From contig CAYVQF010000051.1 of the NCBI GenBank assembly GCA_964454015.1, forward strand, positions 1 through 44,816: DNA of 44,816 bases. Direction: 5' to 3'. The notes under the pieces are model-generated. The model worked only from the letters and a program-made list of their open reading frames with translations, made no database searches and was not told the origin of the DNA. The stretch comes from CAYVQF01 sp964454015 (GTDB lineage Bacteria; Myxococcota_A; Bradymonadia; UBA4248). A program made the translations under genes and the position numbers. Shown here piece after piece: positions 7,642-16,315 of this stretch (positions are counted from its first letter, which is position 1; each line of letters begins with the position of its first letter).

Positions 7642-8664
7642 ATGAAACAATCGCGATGGATCTTGGGCTCACTGGTGACGATGCTGCTCTTCGCCGCCTG
7701 CGCCGAAGACACGGAGACACAGCAAGACAATACCCCGAGTGACACTTGCCAGGCCGCCGCCGCCCACCTGGCCGCCTGCTTTCCCGATCAGACCCCGGCC
7801 GAGAGCTGCCACGAACCCACGGCCGCCCTCATCGTCGACAGCGCGTGCGAAGACCTGAGCAGCGTCGATGGCAAAGCCGACGGCGGTTGGGCCTGCCTCT
7901 GGATGCCCTGGCTCTGCGTCTCCACTCCCAGCGCCACCACCCGCAGCGTCTCCGTCAGCGTGCTCCGTTGCGCTGGTGGCTACATGGGCTGTGACGCCGT
8001 CTACAGCGCACCCTGCACCCTCGTGACCCTCGAAGACGCCGAAGGCAACGAGCTCGCCCACGCCTACACCGGGACCCACGGCAGCGTCCGCTTCGATGAG
8101 GTCAGCCGCGACGCGCACCAAGTCCGCGTCCTCGACCGCCGCGGCGAAACCACGGAGCACCTCGTCGGCTTCATCTCCTACGAGCGCCTCCCGGCCATCC
8201 TCGACGTCGCCGCAAGCAACGATGACCTTCGCCTCAGCTTCCACTTGCCCTCGGACTCCGAAGAGACGGTCAAGGCCTGCAGCACCGTTCGCGGCTACCT
8301 CGATGTCTACGATAGCAACGGCGCGCGCCTCGACGGCCAAGATATCGAATGGGGATGGTTCGTGCGCTACACCGATCCCAGCGGCGAGAGCATCGTGACC
8401 CGCCCCTTGGCCACCCATCCCGACGCCACCCAGACGGGCAATTGGGAAAACGGCTTCCACTTCAGCCGCGTCTTCGCCGGCGAGCAAGTCATCGAGTTCA
8501 TCCCCATGGACATCCCGTCCTACCTGCGGCGCAACAACCCCGACTACCAGAACCTTCTCCGCTGGTACACCAAAAAGAACGCCGAAATCCTCAGCGTCAC
8601 CATCGACGTCGATCCCGACACCATTCCGGAAACCATCGAGCTGCGACACCGCATCGATCTCTGA
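7642..8664 (+). CDS. Lipoprotein with Cys-rich N-region and DGKADG motif
   Basis: A 340-residue lipoprotein (MKQSRWILGSLVTMLLFAAC, lipid-Cys20). A short region with evenly spaced cysteines (36, 46, 56, 69) ends in SSVDGKADGGW (residues 73-83). The rest is beta-rich, with Asp/Ser/Thr-rich strands (TLEDAEGNELAH, YLDVYDSNGARLDG) resembling Ig/CNA-B-like surface domains, but I cannot name a family. The start is the third in-frame ATG of the cluster at 7630/7639/7642, chosen because GGAGGAA (7632-7637) gives sensible spacing only to 7642. It converges with the minus-strand beta-helix gene across a GC hairpin. Confidence 0.75.
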   Translation: MKQSRWILGSLVTMLLFAACAEDTETQQDNTPSDTCQAAAAHLAACFPDQTPAESCHEPTAALIVDSACEDLSSVDGKADGGWACLWMPWLCVSTPSATTRSVSVSVLRCAGGYMGCDAVYSAPCTLVTLEDAEGNELAHAYTGTHGSVRFDEVSRDAHQVRVLDRRGETTEHLVGFISYERLPAILDVAASNDDLRLSFHLPSDSEETVKACSTVRGYLDVYDSNGARLDGQDIEWGWFVRYTDPSGESIVTRPLATHPDATQTGNWENGFHFSRVFAGEQVIEFIPMDIPSYLRRNNPDYQNLLRWYTKKNAEILSVTIDVDPDTIPETIELRHRIDL

Positions 8665-8703
8665 GATCCACGTCCACCAGGCGTACCCCTTACGCCGTCC
8701 AGC

Positions 8704-8719
8704 GCCCCCGTGCGGGGGC
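8704..8719. terminator. GC hairpin between convergent genes
   Basis: GCCCCC (8704-8709), loop GTGC, GGGGGC (8714-8719) form a 6-bp perfect hairpin in the 70-bp gap between the converging lipoprotein and beta-helix genes. There is no U-tract, so this is only a candidate bidirectional terminator. Confidence 0.35.
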
Positions 8720-8734
8720 AATCGCCAGCCCACC

Positions 8735-10810
8735 TCAGCGGTGCTCGAAGGCCCCGATGTCTGGCGCGGCCCCTCGAGGGATGGGCGTCCCCATGCGATC
8801 CACCGCCACGCCCAGATCCAAGCCGGCATCGATGGCCGGAGAATCAGGGAGCAAGCGGAAGTCCAAGGCCGCTGGATCGACGAAGCGCGGATCGCCTACG
8901 CTCGCCCCCTCGATCTCGGGATCGCGGCGATAGAGGTTGTGGCTGTGCGTGAGGTCGCCCACGCTACCGTAGGCGCGCTGCGCCTCGAAGAGCGAGAAGA
9001 TGTTGTTGTGCACTTGCAAGGTGCCGCCGCCATTGACCGCCAGCTCCACGTCGTGAAAGACGTTGTGCCAGAGCGCCGCCGTGCCGTTGGTCCACACCGC
9101 CCGCGGCATCCCGACGAAGAGGTTGCCAATGACCTGGAGATCCGCCAGGTGGCTGTAGAGCGCCGTCGGCGCTGGCCCGAGGAAAGTGTTGTAGCGCAAC
9201 ACCGTCGCGTAGGTCAGAGGCGTCCCGCCGAGGTAGACCGTCGCGCCCCCCACGGGCGTCAGCTTCGGGCCGGACATCACGTTGTGCTCGATGATCCCAT
9301 GGCTGCACTCGTTGGCAATGAGGGCGAACTTGTTGCCCGTGCTCGTCCGGTCGAGGCGGCTGTGGTGCACGTGAAAGCGATGCACCCGGTGGAGCTGGAT
9401 CCCGTCCCCGGCGGCGACGTTCTCCGGGGTCTCTGGCGGCTGCCAGTGGGTGTTGACGTTGTGCACGTAGAGCGCGCCCAGCTCGATGTCCTCGGCGTTC
9501 TGGATGAAAAAGCCGTCGTCGCCCGTGCTGTGGACCTCGCTCCACATGACGCGGATGCCCTGAGGTGACGGATCGCCCGTGAAGCGCATCCCCCACGTGC
9601 CCCCGTGGAGCAAGACCCCCACCACGTAGAGGTCCGTCGGGCTCGACCAGTTGATCGAGCTGGTCGCTGAAGAGACGACCTCCAGGTCGCGCACGACCAA
9701 GCCCGACTTGCGCCACCCCGAGATGCCGTGCTGGGCGCTCGAGTCGATGACGGGCCGCGGCCCCTGCCCGTAAGCGCCGAGCAAGACGTCATTGGCGCCA
9801 ATGGCCACTTGCGCGCTCTCCACGGCACGCGTGCCGCGCCGCTGCAGGTAGGCCTTGCCGGCGCGCCAGGTGATGCCCTCCCACTGCCTGAAGGGCCGGG
9901 CGCGGCTGCCATCAGGCGCCTCGCCGCCCGTGGCCGACGGGTCGATGTAGACCACCTCCGCCGCATCCAGGACCTGCACCTGCAGTCGCGCCGTGTCGCG
10001 CCAACAGCCGACCTCGGCGCGCACCTCCAGCGCGATGCTCCCAGGGCTGAGATCGGCGACCGAGGCCAGCGTCACGCCCCCACTCTGTGGATCCAAAGCA
10101 AAGCGCGGGTCCGCAACGGTGGTCCACGAAAAGCGCGGCGTCAGCTCCCACAGGGTCGGAAAAAGCCGGACCACGCCGACCGTGTCGCCGGCCTCGGCGT
10201 CGCTGGGGATGACGAAATCTTGATCTTCAAAGAGCCCGCCTTCCTCGAAGGGACCGCAGCTCAGGGTGCCGCCGCAACCGTCCGGCGCCTCCCCACAGCG
10301 CAAGCCAAGATCGTCACAGGTCGCGGGGACGCACACCGCGGGCTGGCACTGCCCCTCGTCACACAGCCAGCCGGGGTCGCAGTCGCCACAATGGGTCACG
10401 CCACCGCAGCCGTCGGTGACAGCGCCACAGGTCACCCCCTGGACGGCACAGCCCTGGGGCTCACACGTCCCGGGCATGCACGCGCCGGCCTCGCAGAGAA
10501 AGCCAGGGCCGCAGGAACCGCAGGCCAGGACTCCGCCGCAGCCGTCGTCCTGCGCGCCGCAGCTCACCCCTAGGGCGTCACAGGTCGTCACCGTGCATTC
10601 ACCCGGCACACACTGCCCCTGCTCACAGCGAAAAGCGTCGCCGCAGGAGCCGCACTGTACCTGGCCCCCACACCCATCATCGTGCTGACCGCACTGCACC
10701 CCCAAAACAGCGCAACCCTTGGGCTCGCAAACGCGCTGCCCTCCCGCGTCGTCACACGCCATCGCCGTCAGCCCCACCACCCAAAGCAGCACCGCCGTCA
10801 CCCCTCGCAT
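8735..10810 (-). CDS. Lipoprotein: Cys repeats plus parallel beta-helix
   Basis: A 691-residue protein. Its lipoprotein signal ends in TAMAC (Cys19). Four tandem Cys-rich repeats of 44 residues (28-187) follow the pattern C-x4-C...CG-x4-DGCGG-x4-CG-x-C...C-x3-QC. A cadherin-like segment comes next (about 195-290; FALDPQSGGVTLASVADLSP). A right-handed parallel beta-helix fills the rest, with recurrent GLVVRDLEVV, GIIEHNVMSG, VLRYNTFLGP and LQVIGNLFVG turns. It ends in DFRLLPDSPAIDAG and DIGAFE, a C-terminus common in PbH1-type surface proteins. Polysaccharide binding or lyase activity is possible, but no catalytic residues can be assigned. The start at 10810 has GAGGTGAG upstream. It lies 122 bp downstream of the radical SAM gene on the same strand, so co-transcription is possible. 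Confidence 0.82.
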   Translation of the reverse strand: MRGVTAVLLWVVGLTAMACDDAGGQRVCEPKGCAVLGVQCGQHDDGCGGQVQCGSCGDAFRCEQGQCVPGECTVTTCDALGVSCGAQDDGCGGVLACGSCGPGFLCEAGACMPGTCEPQGCAVQGVTCGAVTDGCGGVTHCGDCDPGWLCDEGQCQPAVCVPATCDDLGLRCGEAPDGCGGTLSCGPFEEGGLFEDQDFVIPSDAEAGDTVGVVRLFPTLWELTPRFSWTTVADPRFALDPQSGGVTLASVADLSPGSIALEVRAEVGCWRDTARLQVQVLDAAEVVYIDPSATGGEAPDGSRARPFRQWEGITWRAGKAYLQRRGTRAVESAQVAIGANDVLLGAYGQGPRPVIDSSAQHGISGWRKSGLVVRDLEVVSSATSSINWSSPTDLYVVGVLLHGGTWGMRFTGDPSPQGIRVMWSEVHSTGDDGFFIQNAEDIELGALYVHNVNTHWQPPETPENVAAGDGIQLHRVHRFHVHHSRLDRTSTGNKFALIANECSHGIIEHNVMSGPKLTPVGGATVYLGGTPLTYATVLRYNTFLGPAPTALYSHLADLQVIGNLFVGMPRAVWTNGTAALWHNVFHDVELAVNGGGTLQVHNNIFSLFEAQRAYGSVGDLTHSHNLYRRDPEIEGASVGDPRFVDPAALDFRLLPDSPAIDAGLDLGVAVDRMGTPIPRGAAPDIGAFEHR
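10250..10729 (-). repeat. Four tandem Cys-rich coding repeats
   Basis: Period 44 residues (132 bp), residues 28-71, 72-115, 116-159 and a shorter 160-187 of the beta-helix lipoprotein, each with DGCGG in the centre. Sequence divergence between units is considerable, so the array is old. Confidence 0.8.
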
Positions 10811-10932
10811 CTTCCTCACCTCATCTGTGGCGCCACGGGCACAATCAAGCGCCCAACATGGGCCTGGTGTCTCCCACAAGTGCCGATAACACGCACCTCG
10901 TGCGCCGCCATTGTGCGCCACCTAGCGCGCTC

Positions 10933-12015
10933 TCAGCCAGCATCCTCGTCGACCAACAAGGCGAGCAGCTCCTGGCGCTCCAAATGCCGCAGACAATAGT
11001 GATTCTCGTAAATGTCCCCCGTCGACGCGTAGGCCATGCAAGGACACCCAGCCCGACACACCTCAGCCTTGTCACATGCCGCGCAGCTCCCCTCCAGCCG
11101 GCCACCCTTGCGGCGCAGCTTGGCAAAGGAAGCCGGGTCGCGCCAGATCTCCACCAACGACCGCTCTCGCAGGTTGCCCTCGATAAAGGGATCACCCAAG
11201 GATAGACAGCCCAAAAGATCGCCGTTGGCCCGCACCCCAATGATGTGCAAGCCCGCCTGACAGCCCGACCACCGCGCATGAATCGGCGCATGCAACGGGT
11301 CCAATGGAAAGTAACCAAAATCGTCCATGGGCACGATCCACTGCCGACCATCGAGCTCGGCCGCCAACACCAAATCACCGATCTTCCCACACAAAACGCG
11401 AAAATCGTCCGGACTCAAGAGCATCTCACTGGTAAAACGCTCAGAGACATCATGGGCAAACTGAATCTGCCACGACACCCCCAAGCCCCGCACCACCTGC
11501 TCGATGGCCTCGAAGTGCCCCGCGTTGAGCCGAGTGAAGGTGGTGACGGCGTTCACCGGCGCGTGCCCCGTCGCCACGAAACGGTCGATGAAATCGAGGG
11601 CCTGACTATAGCCATCGACCCCACGGATGTGGCGGTAGAGGACGGGATCGGCCGCATCCAAGCTCACCCCCAAGCGCAACAAGGGCAAGCTCAGCAAAGC
11701 CGCCATCTTCTCCGGACCAATGAATAAGCCATTGGTCACGATGCTCAAGCCCACCCCCAAGTCCACCACCCGCTGAGCAATGGCCAACCAATCCGGATGC
11801 AGAAAGACCTCACCGCCGATGAGGGTCACCTCCTCGCATCCCAAGGCGCGCAGCTCCTCCATCAACGTCAGCCACCGCGCCGTCGGCAGCTCGTCCACCC
11901 GCGCCGCCCCAGAATTCGAGGCACAGTGAAGACAACGCGAGTTGCAGCGGTTGGTCAGCTCGATGACCGCCGCCGCCAGCACCCCCTCATAAGCTCCATC
12001 TTCGACTTCCGACAA
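10933..12015 (-). CDS. Radical SAM/SPASM enzyme, probable peptide maturase
   Basis: A 360-residue protein. The radical SAM core carries the Fe-S motif CNSRCLHC (Cys24, 28, 31), GGE-type SAM contact LIGGEV (65-70) and a TIM-barrel continuation (LSIVTNGLFI, LGVSLDAADP). A SPASM C-terminus supplies Cys252, 270, 311, 314, 320, 324, 326 and 341 for auxiliary [4Fe-4S] clusters. SPASM proteins typically modify ribosomal peptides or enzymes (AnSME, PqqE and RiPP maturases). I choose the TTG at 12015, preceded by GGAGTGAG, since no ATG gives a full core. The gene begins 26 bp after the stop of the proline-rich Lys-Tyr-motif protein on the same strand, which I infer is its substrate. Chemistry and target are unproven. 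Confidence 0.85.
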   Translation of the reverse strand: MSEVEDGAYEGVLAAAVIELTNRCNSRCLHCASNSGAARVDELPTARWLTLMEELRALGCEEVTLIGGEVFLHPDWLAIAQRVVDLGVGLSIVTNGLFIGPEKMAALLSLPLLRLGVSLDAADPVLYRHIRGVDGYSQALDFIDRFVATGHAPVNAVTTFTRLNAGHFEAIEQVVRGLGVSWQIQFAHDVSERFTSEMLLSPDDFRVLCGKIGDLVLAAELDGRQWIVPMDDFGYFPLDPLHAPIHARWSGCQAGLHIIGVRANGDLLGCLSLGDPFIEGNLRERSLVEIWRDPASFAKLRRKGGRLEGSCAACDKAEVCRAGCPCMAYASTGDIYENHYCLRHLERQELLALLVDEDAG

Positions 12016-12041
12016 CGCTCACTCCAGCGACCGCAATGCCA

Positions 12042-12821
12042 TCATTCCCCTTCCACTCCCAACCGCGACGGAATGGGCCTGGGGACCATATAACGCGGCT
12101 TGGGCACCCCATACTTGCGGTACGATGTCGGTGGGGGCTGGACCGCTGGCAGCACCTGGGGATCCACCACCGCCGGGTCGCCCGGCGCCTCTTCCTCAGG
12201 CGCTTCGTCCACCGGGGCAACCGGATCAACCACCTCGATGACCGGCGCAGGGACCGCGATCACGCCCAACCCGTCCACGGGCGGAGGCGCGGCATACTTG
12301 GCATGGACCGGCGGGTACGGCCCCACGACCCCCTCGATGATCCCCGTGCCCGGCACGGCAGGGGTCGCCTCACCTGCCCCGATCTTATCCTCGTCGAAAT
12401 AAACGGGATCACGCACGGCATACTTGGCGTGGATGGTGCCCGCCGAGATCGGCTCCGCCGAGCCCACCTGCCCCTCCGGCACCAGCAACGACGGCGGCGG
12501 CTCAGCCGCCGCCGGGGCACAGCCTCCGATGGCGCAAGCCGCCAGGGTCGACACCGAGAAGACCGCCGCCGCTTGGGACAGGCGCGCCAAGACCTGCTGG
12601 CAGCGCTGCCACAAGCGCTCGCCTTGACGACTCGACGCTGGACCCGTGGCGAGGGAAGCCAAGCGGTGGTGGTGCAAAAAGGCCACCTGATCACCTGCCG
12701 CCCAGTAGGCCAACGCCAGCTCCAAACGCGGGACGCGAGCACCAGGATCGCGCGCCACGGCCGCCTCGAGTCGAGCAATTAACGCGGGCAAGGTTGCCGC
12801 TGAAGGGATCTCTTTGGCCAT
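12042..12821 (-). CDS. Candidate RiPP-type precursor with three KY motifs
   Basis: A 259-residue protein of unknown family. Residues 1-85 look like a helical leader (PALIARLEAAVARDPG, RLELALAYWAAGDQ, TPR-like). A short hydrophobic Ala/Ser/Cys segment follows (86-101, with ACAIGGC). From about 105 on it is Pro/Val/Ala-rich and disordered-looking. It holds three spaced aromatic motifs: HAKYAV (131-136), HAKYAA (173-178) and YRKYGVPKPRY (234-244). The repetition of Lys-Tyr in a low-complexity tail, directly upstream of a radical SAM/SPASM gene, is what a multi-core precursor would look like. Start 12821: AGGAGG lies 5 bases before this ATG; the GTG just upstream is too close. An alternative is a surface or spacer protein that merely shares the operon. 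Confidence 0.7.
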   Translation of the reverse strand: MAKEIPSAATLPALIARLEAAVARDPGARVPRLELALAYWAAGDQVAFLHHHRLASLATGPASSRQGERLWQRCQQVLARLSQAAAVFSVSTLAACAIGGCAPAAAEPPPSLLVPEGQVGSAEPISAGTIHAKYAVRDPVYFDEDKIGAGEATPAVPGTGIIEGVVGPYPPVHAKYAAPPPVDGLGVIAVPAPVIEVVDPVAPVDEAPEEEAPGDPAVVDPQVLPAVQPPPTSYRKYGVPKPRYMVPRPIPSRLGVEGE

Positions 12822-13640
12822 CACAACCTCCTGTTCATCCCAGGTTGACCCAACGGCGCTATAAACACAAGTCGAGGGCGAATGGTTTCACAAAAACGAT
12901 TATTTTCCGAAACGCAAGCAAACCCCTATAAATACAATAACATAACTCACCATCACACCTGACTGGGGGGCCGGGGGATGAGGTCCTGGCGCGCGGGCCG
13001 CCCACCTCCATGTCCGCCTGCCACTAGCGCTGCTGCCGATTCCTCTCATGATCCCGAAGCGGAGACGGCGTGCGCAAGACCTCGGCGATCTTTTCCCGTG
13101 ACGCGTCCACTGCCAACGGCGCAAAGACCCATCCCACGCGATGGCGTGCCAGCAACGTTGCCGTGGTCATCGGCTACCCAGGCGCCACGTTGCATGCGCT
13201 GCTTCGACTTGGGTGCGTCGCCGCGTAGCCTGGACGATCCCCCCTGGTCGGCTGCGTGCTCACGAAACCAAGGACGCCCTCACCACCCTGCATCGCAGGG
13301 ACCTAGCCCCCTGCCAGACTTGGTGTTGGAGGGTGGATTCGCGCAGCCCTTGACAGCGGGCCCCGCTCTGTCTACCCATTGCCCACGGCTTACGGCCGCG
13401 ATCGCCCCGCCCAAAGGCAGCAGCCCCACCCCAATGCATGACCAACGCTCTGGCCAGGAATCTTAATCGTCCTGCCCAGGGTTGGAGGGATGCCGGCCTG
13501 GAAGGTGGCTCGCACCGGAGCTCATGGCAGCGCTTACCAAAAATCTTCTCAGGCCCGCGCTTCGTACTACCTGGGATCTTCCTGGAACAACCTCGGCTCC
13601 AGGAATGTGCACGATGGCAGCAACGCCCTAGGTAAAACCC
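12822..13640. other. Gene-poor stretch with an AT-rich upstream island
   Basis: No convincing gene in about 820 bp. The part next to the precursor gene (about 12870-12960) is clearly AT-rich against the GC-rich background and probably contains its promoter, but I cannot fix -35/-10 boxes. A GTG-started 52-codon frame at 13070-13228 (plus, preceded by GGAGAC) and longer frames here have composition typical of GC-rich non-coding DNA. Confidence 0.5.
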
Positions 13641-14639
13641 ATGTCATCAGGATCTTACCCCTCAGCCACCACCATGACTCGCCCCTCACTGCAAAGCGTC
13701 GCCGTCCAGAGCGTCCCTGCACCTGCGACGGAGGATCGGCCCTTTACCACCACGGTCACCCCGTGGCAGAAGCTCTCGTGGGAGGTCTTCTGGTTGTCCC
13801 TGGCAGTCCTCGTTCACATCATCGCCGCCTTCTCGGCAAGCGCTGTGGCAACCAACAAGCGTTTTGATGGCTACCTCATCGCCTACCACGCGCCCGGTGC
13901 CGACGCCTTTGCGATCGTTGAGGCGACGGTAGAGTTGAAGGAGGAGGAGGTCGTCGAAGAGGAAGTCGTCGAAGAGGTCAAGCAAGAAGAAGAGGTCCCT
14001 CCCCCCCCGGACGCTGAGGAAGAGGCGCCGCCCGAGGAGGTGCAGGTGGCCATGGCTGAACCGCCGCCCCCCCCAGAACCGCCGCCGCCGCCACAGCGCA
14101 TTCGCCAGCGCAGCCGTCAGCCCCTCCCCGACAGTGCCCCCATTGCGCCCGAAGGCGAGGGTGATCCCTTTGCCGACTTCGCCGACTTTGGTTTCGCTGG
14201 CGATCTCTCGGCCCAATCCATCGCGCAGCCTTCGGCCCAGCGCGGACGCACGGGCGTCACCGGCGGCAGCGGCACGGGCCGCGGGCAAGGGACGGCGCGC
14301 CGCGAGGTAGCGCCACCGCCCCCCGAGCCCAAGCCCGTCGCCAGGGCCACCCTAGACCGGCAAGCTGAACCCGACCAGCGTTACAACCGCAAGGTCAAGG
14401 CCACTTACCCGAGAGAGCTCGCCTCGGCCGGGATCGAGGCCGATGTCATCCTCCTCGTCACCGTCGGCACGGACGGACGCGTCGTGTCGGTCAGGGTCGT
14501 CAATGACGTCGATGAAGCGTTCGCCAAAGAGGCCATCGCCGCCGTGCGCCGCTACCGATTCAAGCCAGCCCTACGCGGCAGTGAGGCCGTCGTCTCTGAA
14601 GTGCGCATCGTCTACCGCTTCCGCCTCGAAGACGCCTGA
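13641..14639 (+). CDS. TonB-family energy transducer
   Basis: A 332-residue inner-membrane protein. A single transmembrane helix (about 44-72, VFWLSLAVLVHIIAAFSASA) is followed by a periplasmic spacer that is Glu/Val-rich (KEEEVVEEEVVEEV) and then Pro-rich (PPPPPEPPPPPQ). A TonB C-terminal domain (about 245-330) shows YPRELASAGIEADVILLVTV, VVNDVDEAFAKEAIAAVRRY and FKPALRG. It should couple the proton-motive force to outer-membrane receptors, or work in a gliding/secretion-type complex. No exbB, exbD or receptor gene is adjacent. AGGT precedes the ATG at 13641 by 7 bases; a later in-frame Met at 13674 lacks a site. Confidence 0.85.
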   Translation: MSSGSYPSATTMTRPSLQSVAVQSVPAPATEDRPFTTTVTPWQKLSWEVFWLSLAVLVHIIAAFSASAVATNKRFDGYLIAYHAPGADAFAIVEATVELKEEEVVEEEVVEEVKQEEEVPPPPDAEEEAPPEEVQVAMAEPPPPPEPPPPPQRIRQRSRQPLPDSAPIAPEGEGDPFADFADFGFAGDLSAQSIAQPSAQRGRTGVTGGSGTGRGQGTARREVAPPPPEPKPVARATLDRQAEPDQRYNRKVKATYPRELASAGIEADVILLVTVGTDGRVVSVRVVNDVDEAFAKEAIAAVRRYRFKPALRGSEAVVSEVRIVYRFRLEDA

Positions 14640-14782
14640 CCGAGACCCTCGCCGCGGCTGTCCCAGAGGGTGAACGCGCCCTTCCGATGACACCAGCTCG
14701 GTGCCGTGCCGCACCGGCAAAGGCCCTGGCCCACTGCCCAAGCGCCACGGCGCAATTCACCGCCGGAAGCGAGCACACCCCA

Positions 14783-16144
14783 TCAAAGCCGTCGCCAGCG
14801 CAGCACCCGCCCGGCGCGCGGCGGCACCCACAATGCCACGCCATGGCCTTCCACCGGCAAAGTCTCGGCCCCACGCCATAGATCCACCAGCTCCCCCTGC
14901 CGCCACGGAAGGCGCAGCTCCAACGCGCTCGGCGTCGAGGCGCTGTTGAGCACCACCAAGACCGACTCCTCCTGGCTTTCCCGGACAAAGGCCAATTGCT
15001 CCGATTGCACGGCTACCTGTTGATAGTTGCCACGACGCAGGGCAGGTGAAGCGCGCCGCATGTGGGCCATGGCAGAGATCGCGGCCTCCAGCGACGACGA
15101 AGCTCCTTCCCGATCACTCCCCGGACCTTGCAGTGTCGGACGCAGCGCGGCGTCTCCATCCTCCTTGCGCCCGGTCCAGCCCCACTCGCTGCCATAGTAA
15201 ATGGACGGCACGCCAGGCATGCAGAACAGCAGCAAGTAGAGGATCTCCAAGTGCCCTGGGTCCCTGAGGATCGTCGCCGCGCGGCTCACATCGTGGTTGT
15301 CGACAAAGGCATACAACGGCAAGCCACGATAGATCCCGCCCGCACCAAAGTGGCGCTCTAGACTATGGGCGATCTCGAAATAATTGCCGTCGTTGAGACT
15401 CGACCACAGGCCCTTGTAGCACGCATAGTTGGTCGCAGAGTCCAGCATCTCTGCGTTGACGATGCGCCGGTAGTCGCCGTGGATCATCTCGCCCAGCAAC
15501 CAGAAGTCGGGACGCTTGGCTTTACAGAAACGCACGAGCTCACGCACGAAGCCCACCTCGAGTTCATCGGCCACATCGAGGCGAAGACCGTCGATGTCGA
15601 AGGCATCCATCCACTGCCCCACAGCAGCCAAGAGGTGCTCCCGCACGGCAGGATGCTCCAAACGCAGGCGCACCAGATCCATGCAACCCTGCCAACCCTC
15701 ATAGGTAAATGCATCGCCGAAGGGACTCTGGGCGCCGAAGCGCACACCCCTGAACCAATCCACAAACGGCGAGCCTTGACCGTGGCGCTTTAGGTCAGCG
15801 AACGCCCAGAAGTCACGCCCGACGTGGTTGAAGACCCCATCGAGGATCACCTTGATCCCCCGAGCATGGCACTCGGCAACGAAATTTTTCAGCAGCGCCT
15901 CGTCCCCAAGCCGACGATCCACACGATAATAGTCCGCCGTATCGTAGCCATGCGCCGAGGACTCAAAGACCGGACCGAGATACAAGGCAGTGACCCCCAA
16001 GCCTTGCCAACGATCCAGATCATCGAAGAGCGAAGCCAGACGCGGAGCGAGTGGTGACCCAAAATCATTGCGCAGCGGTGCACCACAGGCCCCGAGTGGA
16101 TAAATGTGGTAAAAAACGGCGTCTGCCGCCCAGTGTTCAATCAT
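14783..16144 (-). CDS. GH13 alpha-amylase family glycosidase
   Basis: A 453-residue TIM-barrel enzyme of glycoside hydrolase family 13, probably a cytoplasmic maltodextrin hydrolase (cyclomaltodextrinase/neopullulanase-like). All four conserved regions are present: DGVFNHVG (102-109), GLRLDVADE (186-194, nucleophile Asp190), LLGEMIHG (216-223, acid/base Glu219) and FVDNHDVSR (280-288, Asp285). The C-terminal beta domain ends the protein (ALWVPPRAGRVLRWRRL). No signal peptide is seen, so the substrate must be imported. Start 16144 follows GGGAG at 7 bases; an upstream open frame lacks homology. The palindrome at 16161-16178 sits about 25 bp before the ATG and matches the operator near the divergent TetR gene. 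Confidence 0.88.
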   Translation of the reverse strand: MIEHWAADAVFYHIYPLGACGAPLRNDFGSPLAPRLASLFDDLDRWQGLGVTALYLGPVFESSAHGYDTADYYRVDRRLGDEALLKNFVAECHARGIKVILDGVFNHVGRDFWAFADLKRHGQGSPFVDWFRGVRFGAQSPFGDAFTYEGWQGCMDLVRLRLEHPAVREHLLAAVGQWMDAFDIDGLRLDVADELEVGFVRELVRFCKAKRPDFWLLGEMIHGDYRRIVNAEMLDSATNYACYKGLWSSLNDGNYFEIAHSLERHFGAGGIYRGLPLYAFVDNHDVSRAATILRDPGHLEILYLLLFCMPGVPSIYYGSEWGWTGRKEDGDAALRPTLQGPGSDREGASSSLEAAISAMAHMRRASPALRRGNYQQVAVQSEQLAFVRESQEESVLVVLNSASTPSALELRLPWRQGELVDLWRGAETLPVEGHGVALWVPPRAGRVLRWRRL

Positions 16145-16160
16145 GGTAGACTCCCATCCG

Positions 16161-16178
16161 CTGTACCATGAGGTACAG
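16161..16178. promoter_or_regulatory. Palindromic operator candidate upstream of amylase
   Basis: CTGTACC (16161-16167), ATGA, GGTACAG (16172-16178): a perfect 7-bp inverted repeat, centre about 25 bp upstream of the GH13 start codon. Its core TACC-N4-GGTA is shared with the palindrome at 16316-16331, so both are probably bound by the neighbouring TetR regulator. Confidence 0.55.
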
Positions 16179-16315
16179 AACAAGCGCCTTTCACGCCACC
16201 AAGACGTCTCCAGCCAACCGGCGCAAGAATCAGAACAACAAGACCAAAAAACAACTTTCATCAAGATCCGCAGCGAAGCAAGTCCCTTGCCCCGACGCAC
16301 TCACAGCACAAATGA

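Noticed and set aside
13070..13228. 52-codon frame with GGAGAC upstream
   Set aside because: Too short and without recognisable features; the region has many chance frames because of GC content.
12978..13466. 162-codon plus-strand frame
   Set aside because: Pro/Arg/Ser-rich composition typical of an out-of-frame GC-rich reading, no ribosome-binding site and no domain.
13490..13867. 125-codon frame overlapping the TonB gene start
   Set aside because: GGAGGG abuts its ATG without spacing, and it overlaps the well-supported TonB frame out of register.
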